Shown here: piece after piece, positions 7,248-15,831 of the stretch
Numbering within the stretch: position 1 is the first letter of the stretch
Layout: the number at the start of each line of letters is the position of its first letter
NCBI GenBank assembly: GCA_937927945.1
Contig: CALEYW010000061.1
Location: forward strand, 1-64,000
Direction of reading: 5' to 3'
Source: an uncultured candidate division WPS-2 bacterium
Lineage (GTDB): Bacteria > Vulcanimicrobiota > Vulcanimicrobiia > Vulcanimicrobiales > Vulcanimicrobiaceae
Length of the DNA stretch: 64,000 bases
Notes under the pieces: generated by a model
What the model was told of the DNA's origin: nothing
What the model saw: the letters and a program-made list of their open reading frames with translations, nothing else
The model's database searches: none
Program-made: the position numbers and the translations under genes

Positions 7248-8591
7248 CTAACGCGTCGTCGGCGAAGCGAACGCGGTGGCAGGGCCGCCGCCCGGACAGG
7301 GATCGGCGGTTCCCGCGGTCGCGGCGATTCGGCCGCCGAGGGCGGGGCGTTCGTCGAAATACCAGCGGATCGAGCGCCGGTCGCAGAGCGGCACCAGGTC
7401 GTCGTCGGCGTATCGCACCATCGCGCGGACCGTGGCGGCTCGGTCCCCGGTCGTGGCGAGCGCGAGGGCATCAGCGCGCGTGACGAGGTTGCGTCCGTAC
7501 GCCGTGTACAGCGGGTAGGCGACGACCAACACGAGCCCGAGAAACGTTGCGACGAGCGCCAGGCGCGAGAGCGCGTCGTCGTCGCGGCGGAAACCGACCC
7601 GGTCGCTCAGTAGCACGGCGATCGCTGCGCTCAACACGAACAGCGTCACCGCGAAGAGCGTCTGGCGCATCGTGTCGCCGTTTCGCAGGTGCGCGTACGC
7701 GTTTGCCAGCGCCACGCGCAACTCCGGCGGCGTCATGTGGACCAGCGTCACGTCGCCGAGCGCGACGTGCGCCGTCGGGCCAATCCCGGCGGCCCGCACC
7801 ATCATGGTGTTGGAGTGACGCGAGGTCGCGAGCACCACGACCGGTTTTCCGGGAACACCGAGCGCTCGCGCGATCTCCGCGCCGGCTGCGGCCACGACGT
7901 GGGGCGTCGTCTTGTGCGGCGTGCCGATCGGCACGAGCGAGGCCAGCGAAACCGCGACGATCGCGCCCGCGTAGAAGGTTGCGGCGAGCACGAGGTACCA
8001 CACCCGCACGCGCTCGACCAGCGCGATCACGGCCGCGACGACGACGGCACCGGCGAGCGCGTCGATCCCGATGCGGATCGCGTAGTCGAGAAACCATTGG
8101 TCGAGGTGTTCGTCGGTGACGCCGGCATTGAAGCCGACGCGATAACTCGCGAGCGCGAACGGCAACGCCGCCAGCGGCCCGATCGCGCCGAGCACCGCAC
8201 CGAAGACCGCGCGGTGGGCGGTGCGGCTGCGCGTGCGGCGGCGCATCGCGTCGCGAATCCGGGCCGCGGTCCCCGAGCGCCAGAGCCACCAGAAAGCCAG
8301 GATCTGCGCGATCCCCCAGCCGGCCGACGCCCCGTGCCGCAGGTCGGCGATCGCGCGCGCGCGGCGCTGACGGCCGGCATCGACCAGTCCCGCGGGGTCG
8401 CGGGTCAGCAATTGGCTCGAAGTCAACGCGTCGACCCGGGCATCGAGCCGCGTGCGTGCCGCCTCGGCCGGCGCCGCCATCACGAACAGGGCGGCGAGGG
8501 CGAAGAGCGCGATCGCGCAGCGCCGGAACAGGCTCACCGGGAACGCCGGCGCGGAACGATCCTCAGCGCGACGCCCCGACGGGCGCCTCAT
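7248..8591 (-). CDS. Ste24/M48A-like integral membrane protein, predicted inactive
   Basis: About 447 residues with a signal/first membrane segment and several further membrane spans. The layout follows Ste24-type CAAX proteases: YRVGFNAGVTDEHLDQWF resembles the family's first luminal segment. The zinc motif is degenerate: at MTPPELRVALANAYAHLRNGD the expected HExxH reads N-A-Y-A-H. The downstream Glu of ExxxD is missing (LVTRADALALA). It therefore looks like a pseudoprotease. ATG 8591 overlaps the thyX end; GTG 8535-8537 is an alternative start nearer the signal sequence. Convergent with the ArgB-like gene. Confidence 0.65.
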   Translation of the reverse strand: MRRPSGRRAEDRSAPAFPVSLFRRCAIALFALAALFVMAAPAEAARTRLDARVDALTSSQLLTRDPAGLVDAGRQRRARAIADLRHGASAGWGIAQILAFWWLWRSGTAARIRDAMRRRTRSRTAHRAVFGAVLGAIGPLAALPFALASYRVGFNAGVTDEHLDQWFLDYAIRIGIDALAGAVVVAAVIALVERVRVWYLVLAATFYAGAIVAVSLASLVPIGTPHKTTPHVVAAAGAEIARALGVPGKPVVVLATSRHSNTMMVRAAGIGPTAHVALGDVTLVHMTPPELRVALANAYAHLRNGDTMRQTLFAVTLFVLSAAIAVLLSDRVGFRRDDDALSRLALVATFLGLVLVVAYPLYTAYGRNLVTRADALALATTGDRAATVRAMVRYADDDLVPLCDRRSIRWYFDERPALGGRIAATAGTADPCPGGGPATAFASPTTR

Positions 8592-9423
8592 CGGGAAATG
8601 CCGAGGCGTGCTCTTGTGCAAAACGCTTGCGGTACTGCTCCCAGCCGCGGAAGTTTCCCGACCACTCCGTGCCGTCGGCGAGCGGGGTCGCAACGTGCTC
8701 GAACGGCGACCAATGGCCGTTCGCGCCGCCTCCGACGAGCCGTTCGTAGAGTTCGATGTCCTTCGCGTGGTCGCGCGTGCCCTCGTGCGAGAGGTACGAG
8801 ACGCGCGCGCAGCGCGCGACGCTGATCTTCAACCGCTCTTCGACCGGCAGCGTCGCTTCCTCGTCGCCGAGGATCAGCGGCGTGTGCCAGTCACCGACCC
8901 CGAGCGGGCGCGGCGTGCTCGCGCGATACGCGGCGAGCATCAGCTCCGCGATGTGCTTGAGTTCGGGCTGCGCGTCCTCGTGGGTGCGCTGCGTGAAGAA
9001 GTTCGCCCATTCGGTTGCGGTGATGATCACGGTGATCCACGCGAACGGCTCGAGGATGCGGTTCACCAGCTGCTTGTGCAGGTTGATGTCCGGAGCGGTC
9101 AGCCGCTCCGCGTGCGCCAGCGCGTCCTCGAGCGCTCGCCGCCACTCCGCTTCGGCCGCGGCGCGCGCGGGCGGGTCGATCTCCTGCAGCGCCTGCATCC
9201 CGCTCTGATTGCGCCCCCACCAGATCGGCATCGCCGGATCGTCGCGCACCGCCTCGATCATTTTCTTGATCGGGATTGCGCGACTGGAAGCGCTGTTTCT
9301 GGAAAACACGCGGTGGGTTAGGCTTTCGCTGTGGATGAAGCGGGGATAGCGCACTTCCATCGTGGTGAGGCGGACGCCGGCGGGCGAAACGCTATCGAGC
9401 AGGATGCGCGCGGAGAATCCCAT
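8563..9423 (-). CDS. thyX: Flavin-dependent thymidylate synthase
   Basis: ThyX converts dUMP to dTMP using methylene-tetrahydrofolate, FAD and NADPH. The signature is THRVFSRNSASSRA (residues about 37-50). This is the variant of the RHRxxSxNxxSxRY motif known in a subset of bacteria and phages. FFTQRTHEDAQPELKHIAELM and CARVSYLSHEG are further family regions. ATG 9421-9423 gives MGFSARILLDS and 286 residues. It diverges from the xanthine dehydrogenase operon across about 110 bases. Confidence 0.92.
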   Translation of the reverse strand: MGFSARILLDSVSPAGVRLTTMEVRYPRFIHSESLTHRVFSRNSASSRAIPIKKMIEAVRDDPAMPIWWGRNQSGMQALQEIDPPARAAAEAEWRRALEDALAHAERLTAPDINLHKQLVNRILEPFAWITVIITATEWANFFTQRTHEDAQPELKHIAELMLAAYRASTPRPLGVGDWHTPLILGDEEATLPVEERLKISVARCARVSYLSHEGTRDHAKDIELYERLVGGGANGHWSPFEHVATPLADGTEWSGNFRGWEQYRKRFAQEHASAFPDEAPVGASR

Positions 9424-9531
9424 GGGCGGCGCTTCGCCGGACGGCGGCCGGGACCCTAACGGCCGGCTCCCAGCCGCCTGCCAGGATCGCGTGCAAGAGG
9501 CCCTCGCGGCATCAGCGAATCCCCCGCGGGT

Positions 9532-10956
9532 ATGTGGGATCGCGTGATCCGCCCGGTGAGCGTGGCCGAGGCGCTCAACGTGCTCGCGGCCGAAGGCGAG
9601 CGCGCGCGGATCGTCGCGGGCGGGACCGACGTCCTGGTCGAGCTGCAGCGGGGCGTCAAGCCGGCCGCGACCCTGATCGACGTCGCGGAACTGCGCGAGC
9701 TCAAATATGTCCGGCGCGAAGGCGCCACGATCGTGCTTGGCGGCTTGGCGACGCACAACGACGTGCTCGCCGCACCGTTCGCCCACACGGCAATGCTGCC
9801 CCTCGCGCAAGCGTGCATCGAAGTCGGGGCGCCGCAGATCCGCACCCGCGGTACGATCGCCGGAAATCTCGTCACCGCGTCGCCCGCCAACGACACGATC
9901 GCGCCCTTGATCGCGCTGGATGCCGAGATCGTGCTGGTCTCGCGGCGCGGCGAGCGCACGCTCCGGCTGAGCGAGTTCTACACCGGCTTCCGGCGCACAC
10001 AGCTGCAGCCCGACGAACTCGTCAGCGAGATCCGGTTCCCTGCGCTCGACGCCGCGCGGCGCGGACTTTTCCTCAAGCTTGGTCTGCGGCGCGCGCAGGC
10101 GATCTCGGTCATCGACCTCGCGTTCGTCGTCACGTTCGATGACAGCGGGATGGTACGCGACGCGCGCATCGCGCTCGGCTGTCTGGCTCCGACGGTCGTG
10201 CGCGCGCACGCGGCGGAACGCGCGATCATCGGAGCGCCGCTCGATGCCGCTGCGTGCACGGCGGCGGGCCGCGCCGCGCTCGAAGACGCATCACCGATCG
10301 ACGACATCCGCGGCTCGGCGGCGTATCGGCGCAGCACGCTTGCGGCACTCGTCGCGCAGGGTTTGGAGCGGCTAGCGGCCGGGTGCGAGGGTGACGGCTT
10401 TCCCGCGATGCCGGTCTTGCTCGAGACGCCTGCGCCGCAGCGCGCTTCGCTGCCGTTCTCCGGCACGATCGAGACGACCATCAACGGCGCGGCGCACCGC
10501 CTGGAACGCGCGCAGCACAAGACGCTGTTGAACGCGCTACGCGAGAATGCCGCGCTCACCGGCGCGAAGGAAGGCTGCGCCGAGGGCGAGTGCGGCGCGT
10601 GCACGGTGTGGCTCGACGGCGCCGCGGTGATGTCGTGCCTCGTCCTGGCGACGCAGGCGCACGGCGCGTCGCTCACCACGATCGAGGGGCTCGCGCGCGG
10701 CGACGAACTCCACCCGCTACAGCAGGCGTATATCGACTGCGGCGCGGTGCAGTGCGGGTTCTGCATACCCGGCATGATCATGGCCGGCGCGAAACTGCTC
10801 GACGAGCGGCGCACGCCCTCGCTCGAGGACCATCAAGCCGCGATCAGCGGCAATATCTGCCGCTGCACCGGCTACCGCAAGATCCTCGACGCGATGACCG
10901 AAGCGGTGCGCGAAGAGGAAGCGGCCGAGCCGCTCCCCGAGGCGGTGCACGCATGA
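9532..10956 (+). CDS. Xanthine dehydrogenase, fused FAD and 2Fe-2S subunit
   Basis: 474 residues. Residues 1 to about 290 are a CoxM/XdhB-type FAD-binding domain (IVAGGTDVLVEL, IRTRGTIAGNLVTASPANDT). Residues about 310-465 carry both 2Fe-2S clusters: GCAEGECGACTVW, then CGAVQCGFCIPGM and GNICRCTGYRKI. The FAD-then-iron-sulfur order in one chain is a less common variant of the three-subunit enzymes. It shuttles electrons from the molybdenum site to NAD or another acceptor. The stop overlaps the next ATG (ATGA). The surrounding purine genes make xanthine/hypoxanthine the likely substrate. Confidence 0.88.
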   Translation: MWDRVIRPVSVAEALNVLAAEGERARIVAGGTDVLVELQRGVKPAATLIDVAELRELKYVRREGATIVLGGLATHNDVLAAPFAHTAMLPLAQACIEVGAPQIRTRGTIAGNLVTASPANDTIAPLIALDAEIVLVSRRGERTLRLSEFYTGFRRTQLQPDELVSEIRFPALDAARRGLFLKLGLRRAQAISVIDLAFVVTFDDSGMVRDARIALGCLAPTVVRAHAAERAIIGAPLDAAACTAAGRAALEDASPIDDIRGSAAYRRSTLAALVAQGLERLAAGCEGDGFPAMPVLLETPAPQRASLPFSGTIETTINGAAHRLERAQHKTLLNALRENAALTGAKEGCAEGECGACTVWLDGAAVMSCLVLATQAHGASLTTIEGLARGDELHPLQQAYIDCGAVQCGFCIPGMIMAGAKLLDERRTPSLEDHQAAISGNICRCTGYRKILDAMTEAVREEEAAEPLPEAVHA

Positions 10957-13154
10957 CCCTGATCGGCACGCCCGTCGCGCGTCCCGACGCGCGCGCGAAA
11001 GTGACCGGCGCGGCGCGCTACCCGGCGGACCTCGTGCAGCCCCGGATGCTGCATTGCAAGGCAGTCTTCGGGCACCGTCGCCACGCCCGCATCGAACGGC
11101 TGGACATGGCGCAGGCCCGCGCGCTGCCCGGCGTGGTCGCCGTGCTCACCGCGGCCGACGTCCCGTACAATCGGTACGGCTTGATCGATGCCGATCAAGA
11201 GGTGCTGTGCAGCGAGCGGGTGCGCTACGAGGGCGATCGCATCGCGCTCGTCGTCGCGGAGAGTGCCGAGATCGCGACCGCCGCAGCGGATCTCGTCGAG
11301 GTTGAATTCGTCGATCTTCCCGCGGTCGAAGATGCGCTCGCCGCGCTCGAGTCCGACGCGCCGCTCGTGCATCCGGAACGCGGCACGAACGTGCTGCTGC
11401 ATCAGAAGATCCGCACCGGCGACGTCGATGCGGCGCTGGCGGCCGCCGACGTCGTGCTGAGCGAGACGTTCACCACCACGTGGCAGGAGCATGCCTACCT
11501 GCAGCCGGACGCGGCCATCGCGTACTACGAGGACGCGACGCTGGTCGTCGAGACGGCCGGCCAGTGGCTGCACGAAGACCTGCGCCAAATCGCCGCGATG
11601 CTGCGATTGGACGAAGACGCCGTCGCGATCCGCTACGCGAAGATCGGCGGCGCGTTCGGCGGACGCGAAGATCTCTCGGTCCAGCCCCTCATCGCGCTGG
11701 CCACCTGGGTGACGAAACGGCCGGCGGCGATCGTGTGGAGCCGCGAAGAGTCGATCGTCGGCCATCACAAGCGCCACCCGTTCCACATCGAAGCGACCTG
11801 GGGCGCCAAGCGCGACGGCACGATCGTCGCCGCCAGAACTCGCACGATCGCCGACGGCGGCGCGTACGCCTCGACGAGCGTCGAAGTGCTCAAGTGCGCG
11901 ACGATCTTCGCGCACGGACCGTACCGCATCGGAAACGTCGCGACCGACGGCTACGTAGTCTACACCAACAACGTCCCGAGCGGCGCGTTCCGCGGGTTCG
12001 GAACGCCGCAGGCGCATTGGGCGGCGGAGTCGATGATCGCTCGCCTCGCCCACGCGCTGGGACTCGATCCCGCCGATGTCCGGCGGCGCAACATCTATCG
12101 CGAAGGCGATCGTGAATCCACCGGCAGCGTGCTGCCGAAGGGGGTCAGCGCGCTCCCCGTGCTCGACCGCTGCGTCGCTGAAGCCGCGCACCGGTTCGAG
12201 CGCACAACGCTGGATCGCTCGTCGCGAATACGGCGCGGGATCGGGATCGCCGCGGGGATCAAGAACGTCGGATACTCGTTCGGTTTTCCCGAGCAGTCGA
12301 CGGCGACCGTCGAGCTGATCGGAACGGCGCGGATCGAGCGCGCGGTCGTGCGGATCGGAGCCGCCGACGTCGGGCAGGGCGCACACCTAATCCTGCGTCA
12401 GATCGCCGCGGAGACGCTCGCACTGCCGCTGACGGCCGTGGCGATCGTCAGCGACGACAGCGCGCTCACGCCCAACGCAGGGTCGGCGTCGGCGTCGCGG
12501 CTGACGCTGATGGGCGGCCGCGCCGTGTACGATGCCGCGCTCGCCGCACGGGCCGCGTTCGAACGCGGCGACGCACCCGAAGCAACGGTGCAATACCGCC
12601 CACCCGCGACGACGCCGCTCGACCCCGAAACGGGTGCCGGGACGCCGAACTACTGCTACGGCTACTCGGCGCAGGCCGTCGAGGTCGAGGTCGACGTGAC
12701 CACCGGCGTGACGCGCGTCACGAAGATCATCAGCGTGCACGACGTCGGCCGCGCGATCAATCGCCAGCAAGTCGAAGGCCAGATCGAAGGCTGCCTCGCG
12801 CAAGCCCTCGGCTACGCGCTCACCGAAAACTTGCTCGTGCGCGACGGCAAAGTGCTCACCCCGTACTTCAGCACGTACCTCTTGCCGACCGCGCTCGACA
12901 TGCCGACCGAGATCGTGCCGATCATCATGGAACTCGCCGACCCGAACGGTCCGTACGGCGCCCGCGGCGTGGCGGAGATGCCGCTGGTCCCGTTCGCTCC
13001 GGCCGTCGCCGCCGCGATCCACGACGCCACCGGCGCCTGGCTCACCGACCTCCCGATGACGCCCGAACGCATCCTCGCCGCCATCGACGCCCTCGCCCAA
13101 ACCGAAGCCGAAGAAGCCGAAGCCGCGATGGAGGCGGCGCTAGCAGCACCCTGA
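10953..13154 (+). CDS. Xanthine dehydrogenase, molybdopterin-binding subunit
   Basis: 733-residue large subunit of the xanthine oxidase family binding molybdenum-MPT. Motifs: GGAFGGREDLSVQ, SREESIVGHHKRHPF, VPSGAFRGFGTPQAHW, and GPYGARGVAEMPLVP, which contains the catalytic Glu. Together with the preceding fused subunit it should oxidise hypoxanthine to xanthine to urate. The ATG at 10953 overlaps the previous stop. The C-terminal 20 residues are a Glu/Ala-rich helix. CO dehydrogenase is excluded: the AYRCSFR-type active loop is absent. Confidence 0.88.
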   Translation: MTLIGTPVARPDARAKVTGAARYPADLVQPRMLHCKAVFGHRRHARIERLDMAQARALPGVVAVLTAADVPYNRYGLIDADQEVLCSERVRYEGDRIALVVAESAEIATAAADLVEVEFVDLPAVEDALAALESDAPLVHPERGTNVLLHQKIRTGDVDAALAAADVVLSETFTTTWQEHAYLQPDAAIAYYEDATLVVETAGQWLHEDLRQIAAMLRLDEDAVAIRYAKIGGAFGGREDLSVQPLIALATWVTKRPAAIVWSREESIVGHHKRHPFHIEATWGAKRDGTIVAARTRTIADGGAYASTSVEVLKCATIFAHGPYRIGNVATDGYVVYTNNVPSGAFRGFGTPQAHWAAESMIARLAHALGLDPADVRRRNIYREGDRESTGSVLPKGVSALPVLDRCVAEAAHRFERTTLDRSSRIRRGIGIAAGIKNVGYSFGFPEQSTATVELIGTARIERAVVRIGAADVGQGAHLILRQIAAETLALPLTAVAIVSDDSALTPNAGSASASRLTLMGGRAVYDAALAARAAFERGDAPEATVQYRPPATTPLDPETGAGTPNYCYGYSAQAVEVEVDVTTGVTRVTKIISVHDVGRAINRQQVEGQIEGCLAQALGYALTENLLVRDGKVLTPYFSTYLLPTALDMPTEIVPIIMELADPNGPYGARGVAEMPLVPFAPAVAAAIHDATGAWLTDLPMTPERILAAIDALAQTEAEEAEAAMEAALAAP

Positions 13155-13374
13155 GCGACGGCCACCGTCAACCTGAGCGACACCCATTGTCACCCTCATG
13201 TGATGCGGTATCGAGCGCTGCTGTCACCCCGGGTATTGAGCCAGGTCAGATCGGGTCTCCCACCACAGCTTCGCAGCGACAACCGAACAGTATCGTGGGC
13301 CACCGGTGCGTGCGTTTCTTATCACGCGTGTCGAACTAATGACCCGATCCTCGAAGGCAAGGGCTTCTTCCCTT
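13155..13374. other. Gene-free spacer after xanthine dehydrogenase
   Basis: No convincing coding region. It contains loose copies of TGTCACCC and CCTGAGCGAC, which resemble arms of the dispersed repeat described elsewhere in the window. Base composition is noticeably less GC-rich than the flanking operons, and it marks the left edge of the accessory stretch. Confidence 0.4.
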
Positions 13375-13795
13375 ATGCAATCAACTAGCGTTCGGTTCCC
13401 GGTGATCGGTGCGCTAACGATGCTGCTGGCATTAGCTTCGCTCCCCTCGGCCGCAAGCGATACATCGGGGCATCCGTGCGGCGGAACGGAATCCATAGGC
13501 GATACGATCGGTATCGTCACGGACGTTGGCAATGGGAAACGAGAGCAGACGCTAGTCCAAAGCAGTGCTCGCGTTACAGTTTCACAGCAAGGCGATCGGC
13601 GTATTTTACATCGATAACCAAGGTGAGCGTTACCTGGACCTCCAGCATCTCGAAATTCCGCATGAGCGAGCAGCGCTTCGCGGTGTCACGTTCGCCAAGG
13701 GTTTACAACCGCTTCAGGGTTCCGTAACGTTCGACGAACCCGTGCATCTTGCAGTATGCACTTCCGCGGCCTCCCTGCGAAGCGGACATCGCTAG
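13375..13795 (+). pseudogene. Possible frameshifted small secreted protein
   Basis: The first part (13375-13617) begins with a good signal peptide: Met, Arg, then a hydrophobic core TMLLALASLPSAAS. It continues CGGTESIGDTIGIVTDVGNG. A second reading frame, open from 13556 to 13795, continues with protein-like sequence (AIGVFYIDNQGERYLDLQHL). A single frameshift between 13556 and 13614 would join them into a protein of about 140 residues. I do not recognise the family. The reading could equally be chance in a degenerate stretch. Confidence 0.3.
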
Positions 13796-13891
13796 GGGTC
13801 CGGAGAGGACTTGATCTCAATGAGGAAAACAAGGGGGCCCGGGATCGGCATGCCGTAAGCTGCTGCCGTCACGACCTCAAGGAGCTGCGAG

Positions 13892-14500
13892 ATGGCTCGA
13901 ATTCCGACAGTGCGGGAAGACGATCCGGCTACACCACCAGAGGCGCGGGATTTCCTGAAGCGGGTCGAAGGCGGCCTCGGAGAGGTGTTCAACGCCGTGC
14001 GGTTGCTCGCAAACAATCCCGCGCAGGCCAACGCGCTCATCGACTTCGTGCGGTCCGTGCGCCATCACAACAGCCTGACGCCCACTCTCACCGAACTCGC
14101 CTATACGACGGCGTCCGTCGCCAACCGCTGCCACTACTGAATCCCTCATCACGTGATGCTCGGTCGGAGCATCGGGATCAGCGACGAGAAGCTGGGGCAT
14201 CTGGGTGACGACCCTCTGCCCGACGGGGTGTACAGCGACGCCGAGGCGGCGATCGTTCGCTATGCACAGAAATCCACGAAGACGCTGAGCATCGACGACG
14301 CTACCTACCAGGCCCTGGCGAAGCACTTCTCCGTCCAGCAGATGATCGAGATCTGCCTCAACGTCGGCCTCGCCCAGATGACGAACCGGTTCAACGCCAC
14401 CTTCCTGAGCGACGTCGACGACTACATCCTGGAGGCCAACGAGCGGGCAGATCGCACAACGGGGGCGTGCCCGATCCACTATCCGCCGATGCCCGTCTAG
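13892..14500 (+). CDS. Putative selenoprotein, AhpD-like/carboxymuconolactone decarboxylase family (in-frame TGA = Sec83)
   Basis: One continuous frame of 203 codons containing a single in-frame TGA at 14138-14140 (codon 83). Both flanks belong to the same CMD/AhpD fold: LTELAYTTASVANRCHY before it, IPHHVMLGRSIGISDEKLG after it. The remainder (RYAQKSTKTLSIDD, HFSVQQMIEICLNVGLAQMTNRFN) matches the family's second half. Cysteine homologues read C-x-x-C-x-x-x-H; here it is C80-H-Y-TGA-I-P-H-His87, so TGA replaces the second redox Cys. AAGGAG at 13879-13884 lies seven bases before the ATG. A SECIS-like hairpin follows the TGA. AhpD-like proteins use the Cys pair in peroxide or disulfide chemistry. 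The alternative is a Cys-to-stop pseudogene in a decaying neighbourhood. Confidence 0.78.
14141..14178 (+). promoter_or_regulatory. Candidate bacterial SECIS element
   Basis: Directly after the TGA, a 7-bp stem GATGCTC (14155-14161)/GAGCATC (14167-14173) closes a five-base loop GGTCG whose first two bases are G. An outer 5-bp stem ATCCC (14141-14145)/GGGAT (14174-14178) stacks below it, with a one-sided nine-base bulge. The apical loop starts 21 bases after the TGA. Bacterial SECIS hairpins, bound by SelB, lie in the coding region with the apical loop about 16-37 bases downstream of UGA and a G near the loop start. Both features are met. Confidence 0.7.
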
Positions 14501-14539
14501 TCCTTCTGGGCAAACTCACGCACGGTCGCGGCGTCGACG

Positions 14540-14794
14540 CCCTGGTCAGGATTATCGCACCGCGTTCGTACCGCTCGGAAACGATGCGAAAGATGTGGTC
14601 GGCGACGAGCTTGTTGAGCGGAGTGAACCCGAGTTCGTCGAGTACGATTAGGTTGGCGTCGACGTACCGCGTGATGAGCTTCTCGACGGAGAGATCGGCG
14701 ATCGCGGAGCTGAGTTGAGAAGCGAGATGCTGGTCGTGGTGAACAGAACGGAGTATCCGAGCTGAACGGTTATCTGGCGAAAAGCGGCTTCAGC
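14540..14794 (-). mobile_element. IS21-family istB remnant
   Basis: Minus-strand fragments of the IstB-type ATP-binding transposition helper. LGYSVLFTTTS is in one frame (about 14740-14794). After a frameshift comes SSAIADLSVEKLITR, then ANLIVLDELGFTPLNKL, which holds the Walker B DEL, and IFRIVSERYERGAIIL. The Walker A region, the C-terminus and the istA partner are absent. No terminal inverted repeats were found. A dead insertion-sequence scar. Confidence 0.7.
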
Positions 14795-15106
14795 CTGGTA
14801 AAAACCGCGGCCGGATTTGACGCTAAGTTGACCCCGAGAAACGTAAGCCTCTAACAGTCGAACGGGCTCCGAAGATAAAGACGGGTTGGCAGCCTTGTAG
14901 CGCCGCTCGATGTCGAGAACGACATCCAATCCCGTTTCATCCATTTGTCGGAACGGCCCCATCGGAGCACCGGTATTAACGACGAAGATACGGTCGACAT
15001 CTTCCGGACTTGATACTCCGGTCGCGACCACTTCGAGGCACTCGCGTTTCACTGCTGCCCAGACCCTGTCGAAAGTAAATCCCATGCTTTCCTCTTGAAC
15101 GACCAT
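14795..15106 (-). pseudogene. 3-hydroxyacyl-CoA dehydrogenase, C-terminal fragment
   Basis: About 100 residues resembling the C-terminal domain of 3-hydroxyacyl-CoA dehydrogenase: FTFDRVWAAVKRE, VSSPEDVDRI, GPFRQMDETGLDVVLDIE, and GQLSVKSGRGFY at its end. The NAD-binding Rossmann domain is entirely missing. The fragment abuts the broken isomerase on one side and passes directly in frame into istB sequence on the other. It looks like a deletion/insertion junction. Confidence 0.7.
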
Positions 15107-15169
15107 TGGCGCGAGTCCAGCTTATGCCGGCTAACAAGTGTCCCGCGTATTCTGAGTTCGAGGTCTCTA

Positions 15170-15831
15170 CGCTTCGTTGCGCCCAGGCGATGGCATCGGC
15201 GAGCGTTTCTTCGCCCCAGAAGTGCTCCCCGTCGACGATGCAGTTCGGTGCACCGAAGGTGCCGAGTTCGATCGCGTTCGGTGCTGGCGCGAAGCGCGCC
15301 GCGCCGGGCAATGGATTCAGCGATGTCGAGGATATCGTCGGGCGACGTGCGTGACGGAGGCCCTTCGACAGGCTCAGGGTGACGCGGTGTCGCTCAGGGC
15401 GACGGCGGGAGAGGAGCGTTTCGTTGAGGATCTCGACGACGACGTCGCGGTTGCCGATCTCGCGGTCTTCGCCGAAGTTTGCAACGAAGACGCGCCGGAT
15501 GAAATCCGCGCACCACGGCTCGCCGGCAAATGCGGCGGCAACGCGCAGCGGCACGGTCGCATTGCGCGGAAAGTGCGACGGCCGCTGCCACGACAAGCCG
15601 TGCTTCGCCGTGAGCCGTTCGAGGTCGCGCCACATGTACGCGCCGCGCCGTTCGTTGAGGTTGAAGGGCGAATCGTTCCAGCCTTGGAGCGCGAACGTCG
15701 GGCCGAGCAGGAATGGGACGAACGTCAGCTCGACTCCGGCCTCACGGCACAATGCCTCGATCTGCATCGTCGCGACGTACGAGTACGCTCGCGAAGTCGA
15801 ACCAGAACTCGAGCCGCGGAGCCGCAGCCAC
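15170..15831 (-). pseudogene. 2-hydroxychromene-2-carboxylate isomerase-like protein (DsbA fold), multiply broken
   Basis: Homology to the GST-kappa/HCCA isomerase family: LEFWFDFAS then YSYVATMQIEALC, FVPFLLGPTF, FGAPNCIVDGEHFWG. There are at least three lesions: a frameshift between FDFAS and YSYVA near 15800, a dispersed-repeat insertion at 15359-15382 that adds TLSLSKG, and a frameshift near 15268 (ALRASTER versus AIELGTFGAP). The normal C-terminus is also replaced. The GTG at 15829-15831 abuts the stop of the MFS gene, so the two were probably an operon. HCCA isomerases act in aromatic catabolism using glutathione. Confidence 0.7.
15359..15382. repeat. Dispersed palindromic repeat, copy 1
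   Basis: Contains CCCTTCGACAGGCTCAGGG followed by TGACG, inserted in the isomerase pseudogene. A related partial copy (TCGCTCAGGGCGAC) lies just downstream. The same core recurs at about 24440 and 29045. Confidence 0.65.

Noticed and set aside
10953..13154. Carbon monoxide dehydrogenase large subunit
   Set aside because: The active-site loop resembles xanthine dehydrogenases (AFRGFG, catalytic Glu near the end) and the neighbours are purine genes.
13892..14140. Two separate small genes split at 14140
   Set aside because: Both halves are in the same frame and complement each other within one CMD fold; the stop falls on a conserved redox Cys, so one selenoprotein gene is the better reading.
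14497..14553. C-terminal peptide GVDAATVREFAQKD on the minus strand
   Set aside because: Looks protein-like but is too short, overlaps the istB remnant in another frame and has no start.
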